From Novosphingobium sp. (lineage in GTDB: Bacteria > Pseudomonadota > Alphaproteobacteria > Sphingomonadales > Sphingomonadaceae): a stretch of 64,000 nucleotides of DNA. Each line of letters begins with the position of its first letter. The stretch's first letter is position 1. Positions 37,370-44,991 of this stretch are shown here, one piece after another. Under the pieces are notes generated by a model that was not told the origin of the DNA, did no database searches, and saw only the letters and a list, made by a program, of their open reading frames with translations. The stretch is from contig NZ_JAPZQX010000002.1 of assembly GCF_027531025.1 (NCBI RefSeq), forward strand, positions 62,001 to 126,000, given 5' to 3'. The position numbers were made by a program, and so were the translations under genes.

Positions 37370-37457
37370 CGTCATCCCGGGCCTGACCCGGGATCCCGCT
37401 GTTCTTCGTCAGCCTCGCGTTAGAAGCGGGACCCCGGATCAAGTCCGGGGTGACGAA
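37370..37457. repeat. Palindromic intergenic repeat
   Basis: Between csoR and ilvE (convergent). CGTCATCCCGGG, CCCGGGATCCCGCT and, on the other side, AGCGGGACCCCGGA and TCCGGGGTGACG form two hairpins and an overall long inverted repeat. Dispersed elements of this CGTCATCCCGG...CCGGGGTGACG form are common in alphaproteobacterial intergenic regions. May serve as a bidirectional terminator here. Confidence 0.75.
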
Positions 37458-37476
37458 GAACGAAGACTGGCCTTGG

Positions 37477-38562
37477 TTAGAGCTTCAGCACCCAGCCGTG
37501 CGGATCCGGCGCTTCGCCGCGTTGGATCGCCACCAGCCGCGCGCGCAGCTTCTGGGTGATCTGGCCGGGACCGCCGCTGCCGATGGTGAATTCGCCATCG
37601 CGCCCGGCAACCTTGCCCACCGGCGTCACCACGGCGGCGGTCCCGCAGGCAAAGGTTTCCAGCAGCGCGCCAGAGGCGGCATCGGCGCGCCACTGATCGA
37701 GGCTGTAGGGTTCTTCGGAAACGTTCAACCCTTCCTCGGCCGCCAGCTGCAACAGGCTGTCGCGCGTCACGCCGGGCAGGATCGTGCCGGTCAGCGGCGG
37801 GGTGACCAGCCGGCCATCGGCCATGGCGAAGAACAGGTTCATGCCGCCCAGTTCCTCGACCCACTTGTGCTCGGCCGCATCGAGGAACAGCACCTGGTCA
37901 TGTCCCTGGGCAAAGGCCTCGGCGGTCGGCACCAGGCTGGCGGCGTAATTGCCGCCGCACTTGGCTGCCCCGGTGCCACCGGGGGCGGCGCGGGTATAGT
38001 CCGAAACCCAGATCGACACGGCCGGGGCGCCCGACTTGAAATAGTTGCCCGCCGGGCTGGCGATGACGATGAACTTGTATTCCTTGGCCGGGCGCACGCC
38101 CAGGAAGGCCTCGGTCGCGATCATGAAGGGGCGCAGGTAGAGCGATCCGCCTTCGACGCCGGGGAACCAGTTGGCATCAACCTTCACCAGCTGGCGAATA
38201 GCCTCGATGAACAGGTCCTCGGGCAGTTCCGGCATGGCCAGCCGCTTGGCCGAAGCGTTGAAACGACGGGCGTTCGCCTCGGGCCGGAACAGCGCCATGG
38301 TGCCATCGGCCAGGCGATAGGCCTTCAGACCTTCGAAAATTTCCTGGGCATAGTGCAGCACGGCCGCCGCCGGATCGAGCGCGATCGGCTGGCGGGGCCC
38401 AAGCGTCGCCGAATGCCAGCCCTGGCCCTCGGTCCATTCGATCGTCACCATGTGATCGGAAAAGATCTTGCCGAAGCCCGGGTCCGCAATCAGCCCGGCG
38501 CGTACCGCTTCCGCCGTCGGGGCGGGGTGGGGCACATGGGTGAAGGGCAGGGCGGCAGACAT
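37477..38562 (-). CDS. ilvE: Branched-chain amino acid aminotransferase
   Basis: 361 residues, fold-type IV PLP enzyme of the longer BCAT class. HYAQEIFEGLKAYR, LYLRPFMIATEAFLG, catalytic Lys201 in GGTGAAKCGGNYAAS, EELGGMNLFF and ETFACGTAAVVTPVG are all present. Transaminates the 2-oxo acids of Leu, Ile and Val. SD GAAAGGA precedes the ATG. The 5' region contains an AT-rich island around 38625-38640. Convergent with csoR across the palindromic repeat. Confidence 0.95.
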   Translation of the reverse strand: MSAALPFTHVPHPAPTAEAVRAGLIADPGFGKIFSDHMVTIEWTEGQGWHSATLGPRQPIALDPAAAVLHYAQEIFEGLKAYRLADGTMALFRPEANARRFNASAKRLAMPELPEDLFIEAIRQLVKVDANWFPGVEGGSLYLRPFMIATEAFLGVRPAKEYKFIVIASPAGNYFKSGAPAVSIWVSDYTRAAPGGTGAAKCGGNYAASLVPTAEAFAQGHDQVLFLDAAEHKWVEELGGMNLFFAMADGRLVTPPLTGTILPGVTRDSLLQLAAEEGLNVSEEPYSLDQWRADAASGALLETFACGTAAVVTPVGKVAGRDGEFTIGSGGPGQITQKLRARLVAIQRGEAPDPHGWVLKL

Positions 38563-38754
38563 GACGAGACGGATCCTTTCGGTTTGGATTCGGGGCCTTT
38601 GAATGAAAATTACGTCACGGGCAAGATTAATGTAATTATCGTTCGAAGGGCTCGATCTCCTTTCGGCTTAGGCGGATTTCCTGTTCGGGCCAAGGGGATG
38701 CCCGTGTATTGACGCAGGCCTCGGGGGCGTTCGAGACAAGAGACGGATTGGAAA
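38563..38754. promoter_or_regulatory. Divergent promoter region ilvE / secreted protein
   Basis: 192 bp. GATTAATGTAATTATC (38625-38640) is an imperfect palindrome in an AT-rich island that stands out against the GC-rich surroundings, 63-78 bp before ilvE. TTGACG at about 38708 could be a -35 for the rightward gene. Lrp/AsnC-type control of ilvE is possible but not shown. Confidence 0.35.
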
Positions 38755-39399
38755 ATGACCGTGCCGAGATGGCTCCCCACGCTGACCCTGGCGCTCTTGG
38801 CCGCGCCGCTTGCCGCCGCTTCGAAAGCCGCTGCCGCGAAACCTGCTGTGGCCGGTGCGCCCGTCGCGCAGCCGCTGACCTGTTCGCTGCCGGTCAGTCA
38901 GCGTGATAGCGCCGCCAGCCTGAAACGGCGGTTTGGCCGGGCGGCGGTTGTCACCAGCATTGCCGGACCGGAAGGCACCACGGTCAAGGCCGTCGTGCTC
39001 TGGGCGCGCGATCCGCGCCGCCGGCTGGAAGTGACCTTCTGGGACGAGCAGATGACCAAGCCAGCCGGCGTCCTGCTGGGCGATGGTGCGCGTCACTGGA
39101 GCGTGGGCGGCATCCGGCTGGGTGACAGCCTGGCCAGGGTCGAGGCGATCAACGGCAAGCCGTTCCAGCTTGGCGGGTTCGAATGGGATTATGGTGGCTA
39201 TCTGCAGGATGCGCGCGGCGGCAAGCTGGGCGTGCTGCCGGGCGGGTGCCGGGTGTCGGTGCGCTTTGGCCTGTCGGGCAAGGGCGCGGTCGAGAACGGG
39301 ATCCTGGGGGACGTTACCCTGCAATCGTCCGAGGCGAAGGTGCGCGCGGCATTGCCCGTCGTGACCGATCTGGCGATTGGCTGGTCCAGCCCCGAATAG
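38755..39399 (+). CDS. Exported protein of unknown function
   Basis: 214 residues. Signal peptide MTVPRWLPTLTLALLAAPLA, Ala-rich linker, then a globular domain of about 170 residues. It has two short similar patterns, an F-G-R-A start (LKRRFGRAAVVTSI) and a later GGIRLGDSLARVEAINGKPF, the latter like the start of small beta-rich periplasmic domains. Two Cys (TCSLPVS and GGCRVS) might form a disulfide. Not recognised. Followed by two copies of a terminator-like repeat. Confidence 0.65.
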   Translation: MTVPRWLPTLTLALLAAPLAAASKAAAAKPAVAGAPVAQPLTCSLPVSQRDSAASLKRRFGRAAVVTSIAGPEGTTVKAVVLWARDPRRRLEVTFWDEQMTKPAGVLLGDGARHWSVGGIRLGDSLARVEAINGKPFQLGGFEWDYGGYLQDARGGKLGVLPGGCRVSVRFGLSGKGAVENGILGDVTLQSSEAKVRAALPVVTDLAIGWSSPE

Positions 39400-39416
39400 C
39401 GCCATTGCGGGTGCCG

Positions 39417-39450
39417 GAAATGAGAAGGGCCGCACGGCGTAACTGGGTGG
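39417..39450. repeat. Direct repeat copy 1 (terminator-like)
   Basis: First copy of a ~34-bp unit, GAAATGAGAAGGGCCGCACG followed by GCGTAACTGGGTGG. It differs from copy 2, 54 bp away, at two positions that break the stem pairing, so this copy folds poorly. Confidence 0.7.
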
Positions 39451-39470
39451 GGCGGGCAGGGCGAAGCGAA

Positions 39471-39509
39471 GAAATGAGAAGGGCCACACGGCGTAACCGG
39501 GTGGCCCTT
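39471..39509. terminator. Terminator-like hairpin, repeat copy 2
   Basis: Second copy of the 34-bp unit. Here AAGGGCCAC (39479-39487) and GTGGCCCTT (39501-39509) form a perfect 9-bp stem with extra CGG/CCG pairing inside the loop. On the minus strand it is followed by CTCATTTCTT. It could end transcripts from either side: the exported-protein gene (+) or the small locus on the minus strand. Confidence 0.65.
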
Positions 39510-39565
39510 CGCATGGTCAGCGGCCGGAAGCGCCGCTCACGAAACCTCTATCGCTTGGGTCAGAC

Positions 39566-39622
39566 TCAGCGATAATGCTCCGTTGTGCGGGTTACCGACC
39601 TCCCTGCTGAACCATGAGACAT
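39566..39622 (-). CDS. Candidate 18-residue small protein
   Basis: ATG-led ORF encoding MSHGSAGRSVTRTTEHYR, basic and Ser/Thr-rich. It is preceded by GAAAGGAGGTGA, a 12-nt perfect complement of the 16S rRNA 3' tail, ending 3 nt before the start (core AAAGGAGG 6 nt away). Such a strong SD is rare. The stop codon lies in the stem-loop TATCGCT/AGCGATA. Too short for statistical support; could be a regulatory leader peptide. Confidence 0.4.
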   Translation of the reverse strand: MSHGSAGRSVTRTTEHYR

Positions 39623-39625
39623 CGG

Positions 39626-39652
39626 TCACCTCCTTTCGCGCTGTTGAGCCAT
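39626..39652 (-). CDS. Candidate 8-residue leader ORF
   Basis: ATG-led ORF encoding MAQQRERR whose last codons and stop contain the SD of the 18-residue ORF. Its stop is 3 nt before that start, so translation of one would control the other. It also resembles the following sequence: ATGGCTCAACAG here and ATGGTTCAGCAG (39604-39615) inside the next ORF, each followed by GGAGGT, which suggests an internal duplication. Very low certainty as a protein. Confidence 0.25.
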   Translation of the reverse strand: MAQQRERR

Positions 39653-39814
39653 GGACTTCCGATCAGGGAAGCCGGGGCCATCGGCGAGCCCGATGGGCCT
39701 TGGGATGGAATGTGAATCATTCCGCGCTGCACAACAAGTCTTGCGTTTGTTTTTTTTTGCGTCAGAATCCGTGACTTCGCGCTTAATCCACAGCCGCGCA
39801 GAATGCCGTGCGGA

Positions 39815-40360
39815 TCAGCGGCAATCCTCGATCACCCGCGCCACTTCGGGCCAGGCCGGCAGGTAGCTGGGGCTGAGGCCCGTCACCTCGATCGCGAAGC
39901 GGCCGCGCGAAAAGGCCAGGGCATCAAGCGAACGATCGCGCGCCGGGATCAGCACCGCCACCTGCTTGGCAGTGCCGGCGGCGGGATCGCTGAGCAGCGG
40001 AAAGGTGCCGGAGGTCGTCACCAGCACCAGCGGCACTGGCATCGTGGCCTCACCGGCATGGGCCAGCCGCACGACGCCGCGATCGCGCAGGCAGGTCAGC
40101 TCGACCAGCGGGGTCAGCCCGGGCTGGGCAAATCGCGCGGTCGATTGGCCATCCACCATGCTCCAGCGCCAGGTGCCGGGCGTGATCGGGGCCTCGCGCC
40201 AGTCCCCCGCCGGGCGCGGTGGCGGCGGCGGAGCGGGGCTGGGCGCGGGAGCGGGTTCGGGGCTCGCCACCGGGGCCGGAGCCGGAGGCGGCGTGCGGGC
40301 CGCGCAACCGGCCAGCAGCAGCGCCGCGACCGCGCCTGACAGCAGGGAATTTGCCTTCAT
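39815..40360 (-). CDS. Lipoprotein of unknown function
   Basis: 181 residues. Lipoprotein signal MKANSLLSGAVAALLLAGCA with lipobox LLAGC (Cys19). A 35-residue Pro/Ala linker (TPPPAPAPVASPEPAPAPSP) spans the periplasm, followed by a C-terminal domain of about 130 residues with GTWRWSMVDGQSTARFAQPG and ELTCLRDRGVVRLA. It probably forms a small beta-barrel-like domain with Cys pairs (TCLRD, EDCR). Not recognised. Confidence 0.75.
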   Translation of the reverse strand: MKANSLLSGAVAALLLAGCAARTPPPAPAPVASPEPAPAPSPAPPPPPRPAGDWREAPITPGTWRWSMVDGQSTARFAQPGLTPLVELTCLRDRGVVRLAHAGEATMPVPLVLVTTSGTFPLLSDPAAGTAKQVAVLIPARDRSLDALAFSRGRFAIEVTGLSPSYLPAWPEVARVIEDCR

Positions 40361-40407
40361 CGCTTCCCTATGGAATGAGGCGGGCCAGCCGACAAGCCCC
40401 GCACCAT

Positions 40408-41193
40408 ATGACCCAGCCCCGATCCGCCAAGCCGCCCAAGATGCGCGTTGACCAGTTGCTGGTCGAGCGCGGCCTTGCGGAAAGCCGCGCCCGGGCCCAG
40501 GCGCTGGTGCTGGCGGGGCTGGTGTTCAGCGGCGAAACCAAGCTCGCCAAGCCCGGTCACGCGCTCCCCGTCGATGCCCCGCTGGATGTGCGTGGACGCG
40601 ATCACCCGTGGGTTTCGCGCGGCGGGATCAAGTTGGCCTATGCGATCGATCACTTCGGGCTCGACCCAGCGGGCGTGACCGCGATGGACATCGGCAGTTC
40701 GACCGGCGGGTTCACCGATGTCCTGCTGCAAAAGGGCGCGGCCCACGTTTTCGCAGTCGATTCCGGCACCAACCAGCTGGCCTGGCGGCTGCGCCAGGAT
40801 CCGCGCGTGACCGTGCAGGAACAGACCAGCGCCCGCGTACTGACACCCGCGCAGATCGACCGGCCATGCACCTGGGTGGTTTGCGATGCCAGTTTCATTT
40901 CGCTGCGCAAGGTCCTGGAAGTGCCGCTTAATCTCGCCGCACCCGATTGCCGGCTGGTGGCCCTGATCAAGCCGCAGTTCGAGGTTGGCCGGGGCGAAGT
41001 GGGCAAGGGCGGGGTGGTGCGCGATCCCGCGCTGCATGCCCGCGTCTGCACCGAGGTGCGCGACTGGCTGGAGAGCAGCGGCTGGACCGTGCAGGGGATC
41101 GTTGAGAGCCCGATCACCGGGCCCGAGGGCAATATCGAATTCCTGATCGCGGCCCATCGCGGGACACCCCACTCCGGGTGCCACTCCGGGTGA
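40408..41193 (+). CDS. tlyA: TlyA-family rRNA 2'-O-methyltransferase / hemolysin-like
   Basis: 261 residues. An N-terminal S4 RNA-binding domain (MRVDQLLVERGLAESRARAQ) is followed by an FtsJ-like methyltransferase domain: WVSRGGIKLAYAIDHF, MDIGSSTGGFTDVLLQKGA (SAM loop), AVDSGTNQLAW, VCDASFISL, LIKPQFEVGRGEVGKGG. TlyA methylates 16S and/or 23S rRNA. The last four residues come from a 12-bp tandem duplication (CCACTCCGGGTG twice, 41169-41192) that moved the stop codon. An internal Met at 40441 is an alternative start. Confidence 0.92.
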   Translation: MTQPRSAKPPKMRVDQLLVERGLAESRARAQALVLAGLVFSGETKLAKPGHALPVDAPLDVRGRDHPWVSRGGIKLAYAIDHFGLDPAGVTAMDIGSSTGGFTDVLLQKGAAHVFAVDSGTNQLAWRLRQDPRVTVQEQTSARVLTPAQIDRPCTWVVCDASFISLRKVLEVPLNLAAPDCRLVALIKPQFEVGRGEVGKGGVVRDPALHARVCTEVRDWLESSGWTVQGIVESPITGPEGNIEFLIAAHRGTPHSGCHSG

Positions 41194-41259
41194 TTGCCTA
41201 GCGGGCGGGCTGCGGCCATACCTCGCCGGGCATTTTCCTGTTCGAATCGGAACCTTCTG

Positions 41260-41814
41260 ATGATGGCACTTGCTTCGCCCGCCCAGCTCCGCGCCAGCTT
41301 CATCCGCTGGTCGCTGTTCCTGGTGCCCGGAATTGTCCTGCTGGGCGCGCTCAGCGGGACGGTGGGGGGCGGGGCCAACACGCCGTGGTTCGCCTCGCTG
41401 GTCAAGCCGTCGCTTTATCCGCCGCCAGCGACCTTCGGGATCGTCTGGACGATCCTTTACGTCATGATGGCCTTTGCCCTGGTCATGGTGGTGACCGCGC
41501 GGGGCGCGCCGGGGCGGCGCCTGGCGATCATCGCCTTCTGCCTGCAACTGGCGCTGAACCTGGCCTGGACGCCGCTGTTTTTCGCCGCACACCAGATCAC
41601 TGCGGCGCTGATCCTGCTGCTGGCGATCGACTTTGCCGTGCTGGTCACACTGGTGCTGTTCTGGCGGGTGCGGCCGCTGGCCGGGGCCCTGCTGGTGCCG
41701 TACCTGGCCTGGGTGCTGTTCGCGGCGGTGCTGAACTGGCAGTTCCTTGAAGCCAATCCCGATGCCGATGGGCGCGAGGTTTCAGGGGCGGTCACCTCGG
41801 TGTCGTTCGAATAG
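41260..41814 (+). CDS. tspO: TspO/MBR-family membrane protein
   Basis: 184 residues, five membrane helices. Typical TspO features: NTPWFASLVKPSLYPPPATF, then GIVWTILYVMMAFAL, QLALNLAWTPLFFA and PYLAWVLFAAVLNWQF. Binds porphyrins or cholesterol-like ligands and is linked to tetrapyrrole/stress regulation in Alphaproteobacteria. Start codons ATG at 41260 and 41263 are adjacent; SD is weak. Located between tlyA and ubiK. Confidence 0.9.
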   Translation: MMALASPAQLRASFIRWSLFLVPGIVLLGALSGTVGGGANTPWFASLVKPSLYPPPATFGIVWTILYVMMAFALVMVVTARGAPGRRLAIIAFCLQLALNLAWTPLFFAAHQITAALILLLAIDFAVLVTLVLFWRVRPLAGALLVPYLAWVLFAAVLNWQFLEANPDADGREVSGAVTSVSFE

Positions 41815-41852
41815 GCCTTGAACGCTGCGCCGGGCGAGGCCATCTAGCCACC

Positions 41853-42113
41853 ATGCAAAGCGAGAACCCCCTGTTCGCCGATCTGGCCAAGCTGCTGGGC
41901 AGCGCCGCCGGTACCGTTGCCGGCATGAGCCGCGAAGCCCGCGAAAGCGCGCGCGAGCGCTTCCGCGAGGCGATGGGCGGGCTCGATTTCGTCAGCCGCG
42001 AAGAGTTCGACGCGGTGAAAGATATGGCTGCCAAGGCACGGGAAGAAAACGAGAAGCTGGCCGAACGGCTCGCTGCACTCGAAGCCGCGCTCGCCGCCAA
42101 GGCGAAAAAGTAG
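41853..42113 (+). CDS. ubiK: Ubiquinone biosynthesis accessory factor UbiK-like
   Basis: 86 residues, almost entirely helical. N-terminal amphipathic segment (NPLFADLAKLLGSAAGTVAG) and C-terminal coiled coil (KAREENEKLAERLAALEAAL), the BMFP/DUF526 architecture. The central FVSREEFDAVKDMAAKA matches the family's F-V-x-R-E-E-F-D motif. Members form trimers and assist ubiquinone synthesis at the membrane. Likely cotranscribed with recO, 56 bp downstream. Confidence 0.88.
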   Translation: MQSENPLFADLAKLLGSAAGTVAGMSREARESARERFREAMGGLDFVSREEFDAVKDMAAKAREENEKLAERLAALEAALAAKAKK

Positions 42114-42169
42114 GCCCCGCTACCTTAACCTCCTTTCCCAAGCTGGTTGCGGGCGGCTAGACCACCGCC

Positions 42170-42769
42170 ATGCACCTGCGTTCCCCCGCAATTGTCTGCG
42201 CCGCCCGTTCGCATGGCGAAACGGGAGTGATCCTGCGCGTGCTGACCGAAGAGCATGGCCTGGTCGCGGCCTATGTTGCGGGTGGGCGGGGGCGCAGCCT
42301 GCGCCCGGTGCTGATGCCGGGCAATCTGGTGGAGGCCGAACTGCGCGCCCGGCCGGGCAGCCAGCTGCCCTCTGCGCGGGTCGAACTGGTGGCCAGCCGC
42401 GGCCCCTGGCTGGGCGAGCCGCTGCCCGCCGCCGCGATCGGCTGGGCGACCACGCTGGCTGCCGCCGCCCTGCCGGAACGCCAGCCGTTCCCGGCGCTGT
42501 ACCAGGCGCTGTCTGCACTGCTCGATGCGGTTTGCCATGCCCCCTCGGCGCGGGGCTGGCTGCCGGGGATGACCGCCTTCGAGGCGCTGCTGCTGCGCGA
42601 ACTGGGCTATGGCGAGGTGCCGCGCGGCGGCGATGGCGACTGGGCGGCGCAGCTGGCTGCCTTCGATGTACTGGGGCCGCTGGTGGCGCGCTATCCGCTT
42701 GCCGATCGGCGCGGCGATGTTATGGCGGCCCGCGCCATGCTGCGCGAGCGGCTGGGTCGGATTGCCTGA
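42170..42769 (+). CDS. recO: DNA repair protein RecO
   Basis: 199 residues. The N-terminal OB fold ([20 protein letters not shown], then [15 protein letters not shown]) is typical of RecO. The helical C-terminal domain includes [20 protein letters not shown]. Shorter than E. coli RecO, and no Cys4 zinc motif is present, as in many alphaproteobacteria. Loads RecA onto SSB-coated DNA with RecR. leuB begins 13 bp downstream. Confidence 0.9.
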   Translation: MHLRSPAIVCAARSHGETGVILRVLTEEHGLVAAYVAGGRGRSLRPVLMPGNLVEAELRARPGSQLPSARVELVASRGPWLGEPLPAAAIGWATTLAAAALPERQPFPALYQALSALLDAVCHAPSARGWLPGMTAFEALLLRELGYGEVPRGGDGDWAAQLAAFDVLGPLVARYPLADRRGDVMAARAMLRERLGRIA

Positions 42770-42782
42770 GGTTGGGGACCCC

Positions 42783-43826
42783 ATGAAGATTGCAGTTTTC
42801 GCCGGTGACGGGATCGGACCGGAAGTGACGCGCGAAGCCGTGCGGGTGCTTGAGGCGCTGGGCCTGCCGGGCCTCGAGCTGGACGAGGCCGATGTCGGCG
42901 GGGTGGCCTACAAGCGCCACGGCCATCCGCTGCCGCCCGAAACGCTGGCTGTTGCCCGCGCCAGCGATGCGATCCTGTTCGGCGCGGTGGGCGATCCCGA
43001 TTGCGACAACCTGGAACGCCACCTGCGGCCCGAGCAGGCGATCCTGGGCCTGCGCAAGGAACTGGGCCTGTTTGCCAACCTGCGCCCGGCCAAGGTCTTT
43101 GCGGGGCTTGAGGATTTCTCCGCCCTGCGCCCGGAAGTGGCCGGAGCGATCGACCTGCTGCTGGTGCGCGAGCTCAACGGCGATGTCTATTTCGGCGAGA
43201 AGGGCATCCGCACCCTGCCTGATGGCCGCCGCCAGGGCTGGGACATGATGTCCTATGCCGAGGACGAGGTTCGCCGGATCGCTCACGTCGCCTTCCGCGC
43301 CGCCATGACGCGCGGGAACCGGCTCTGCTCGGTCGACAAGGCCAATGTCCTTGAAACCTCGCAGGTCTGGCGCGACGTGATGATCGAGGTGGCGCGCGAA
43401 TACCCCTCGGTCGAACTCACCCACATGTATGTCGACAATGCCGCGATGCAGCTGGTCCGCAATCCGGGCCAGTTCGATGTCGTCGTCACCGGCAACCTGT
43501 TCGGCGATATCCTCTCGGACCAGGCCAGCATGTGCGTCGGTTCGATCGGCCTGCTCGCCTCGGCCAGCCTGGGCGAGGGCAGCTTCGGCCTTTACGAGCC
43601 GATCCACGGCTCTGCTCCCGACATCGCCGGCAAGGGGCTGGCCAACCCGATGGCCACGATCCTGTCCGCCGCCATGCTGCTGCGCCACTCGCTGGGGCTG
43701 GAAGCCGAGGCTGCGCGGATCGAGGCGGCGGTGGCCAAGGCGCTTGCCGATGGCATTCGCGGCGGCGACCTCGGCGGCAGCCACGGCACGGCGGCGATTG
43801 GCGACGCGGTGCTGGAGCGGCTCTGA
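42783..43826 (+). CDS. leuB: 3-isopropylmalate dehydrogenase
   Basis: 347 residues. [20 protein letters not shown] start, [59 protein letters not shown], and [20 protein letters not shown]. These cover substrate Arg residues, catalytic Tyr/Lys and metal Asp residues, and favour leuB over isocitrate dehydrogenase. Oxidises and decarboxylates 3-isopropylmalate in leucine synthesis. Lies between recO and a glycosyltransferase gene that starts 1 bp after its stop. Confidence 0.95.
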   Translation: MKIAVFAGDGIGPEVTREAVRVLEALGLPGLELDEADVGGVAYKRHGHPLPPETLAVARASDAILFGAVGDPDCDNLERHLRPEQAILGLRKELGLFANLRPAKVFAGLEDFSALRPEVAGAIDLLLVRELNGDVYFGEKGIRTLPDGRRQGWDMMSYAEDEVRRIAHVAFRAAMTRGNRLCSVDKANVLETSQVWRDVMIEVAREYPSVELTHMYVDNAAMQLVRNPGQFDVVVTGNLFGDILSDQASMCVGSIGLLASASLGEGSFGLYEPIHGSAPDIAGKGLANPMATILSAAMLLRHSLGLEAEAARIEAAVAKALADGIRGGDLGGSHGTAAIGDAVLERL

Positions 43827-43827
43827 C

Positions 43828-44970
43828 ATGACCCTGCAACCCAGCCCCCTTCAACTGGGCGTCGTCCTGCCGACCTACAATGAGCGCAAGAACCTGCGCA
43901 CCATGATCGAACGGCTCGATGCCGCGCTGGCCGGGATCGGCTGGGAAGTCATCGTGGTCGATGACAACAGCCCCGACGGCACGTCGGACGAGGCGCGGTC
44001 CATTGCCCAGACCGATCCGCGCGTGCGGGTGATCCAGCGGATCGGGCGGCGCGGGCTGTCCTCCGCCGCGATCGAGGGGATGTGCGCCACGGCCGCGCCG
44101 GTGGTGGCGGTGATGGACGCCGACCACCAGCACGATCCCGCGCTGCTGCCGCAGATGCTCGCCGCGATCGAGGGCGGGGACTATGACCTGGCCTATGGCA
44201 GCCGCTTTGCCGAAGGGGCCAGCACCGAGGAATGGGGGCGCCCCGACCGGGTCAAGGCCTCCAACATTGCCAATCGCATCGCCAATTCGGTGACGGGGGT
44301 CGAGCTGACCGACCCGATGAGCGGCTATTTCATGCTGCGCACCGCGACGCTCAGGGCCAATGCCCACAAGCTGTCGGGCGTGGGCTTCAAGATCCTGCTC
44401 GATATCCTGGCCACGGTGGAAACGCCGCTGCGGATCAAGGAGCTGCCGATGAACTTCGCCGCGCGGGCGGAAGGCGAAAGCAAGCTGGACCGCACCGTGG
44501 TGTTCGAATTCCTGATCGGGCTTTACGACAAGTGGCTCGGCCGGTTCATCCCGACGCGCTTTGCCCTGTTCGGCACGGTCGGTGCGCTGGGGGTCTTCGT
44601 CCAGCTCGCCGCGCTGTGGGTGATGCTGCACCTCGTCTTCGGGGAGCGGTTCGTTTACGGCAACTGGGACGAGAGCACGACTTTCAACGTCGCCAACTCG
44701 GTCGCCGCGATCGTGGCGATGACCTTCAACTTCGTGCTCAACAACGAGCTGACCTATGCCGACAAGCGGCTGCGCGGCTTCGGCCCGCTGCTGCGCGGCT
44801 GGGCGCAGTTCGCGCTGACCTGTTCGCTGGGCCTGCTGACCAATGTCGGCTCGGCCGCCGTGCTCAAGGAAATGGGCTTCCACGACGTGATCGCCGTGAT
44901 CGTCGGCATCATCCTGGGGTCGGTGTGGAACTTCGCGCTGTCGAGCAAGTTCGTCTGGGGCAAATACTAG
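43828..44970 (+). CDS. Polyprenol-phosphate glycosyltransferase fused to GtrA domain
   Basis: 380 residues. The N-terminal GT2 domain like dolichol-phosphate mannose synthase (LGVVLPTYNERKNLRTMIER, VVDDNSPDGT, VMDADHQHDP, MSGYFMLR) spans about residues 1-245. The C-terminal GtrA-like domain has four helices (FALFGTVGALGVFVQLAALW through VGIILGSVWNFALSSKFVWG). This fusion makes a polyprenyl-phosphate sugar at the membrane. The convergent neighbour is a family-39 mannosyltransferase-type protein, a plausible user of that donor. Starts 1 bp after leuB. Confidence 0.9.
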   Translation: MTLQPSPLQLGVVLPTYNERKNLRTMIERLDAALAGIGWEVIVVDDNSPDGTSDEARSIAQTDPRVRVIQRIGRRGLSSAAIEGMCATAAPVVAVMDADHQHDPALLPQMLAAIEGGDYDLAYGSRFAEGASTEEWGRPDRVKASNIANRIANSVTGVELTDPMSGYFMLRTATLRANAHKLSGVGFKILLDILATVETPLRIKELPMNFAARAEGESKLDRTVVFEFLIGLYDKWLGRFIPTRFALFGTVGALGVFVQLAALWVMLHLVFGERFVYGNWDESTTFNVANSVAAIVAMTFNFVLNNELTYADKRLRGFGPLLRGWAQFALTCSLGLLTNVGSAAVLKEMGFHDVIAVIVGIILGSVWNFALSSKFVWGKY

Positions 44971-44991
44971 GCCGCTTATCAGGTTGCGGCC

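Larger units (their letters stand above)
39479..39745 (-). ncRNA. Candidate structured RNA / small-ORF locus
   Basis: A 415-bp gap between genes contains, in minus-strand order, several folds: CCATCGG/CCGATGG with flanking GG/CC (39676-39699), TATCGCT/AGCGATA (39568-39574 and 39549-39555), AGCGGC/GCCGCT (39532-39537 and 39519-39524), and the terminator hairpin. Two mini-ORFs lie between the first two. Upstream is GGAATG-tgaat-CATTCC (39707-39723) and an A9 run (39750-39758). Strand and function are unproven. If read on the plus strand the RNA would instead expose two CCUCC anti-SD motifs. Confidence 0.4.

Noticed and set aside
39731..39758. T9 run as an intrinsic terminator for a plus-strand transcript
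   Set aside because: No GC-rich stem precedes the T-run; only 3-4 bp pairings are possible.
39784..39792. DnaA-box-like TAATCCACA beside a T9 run, as a possible origin
   Set aside because: Only one box with a mismatch, no cluster, and no dnaA/hemE/parAB-type neighbours.
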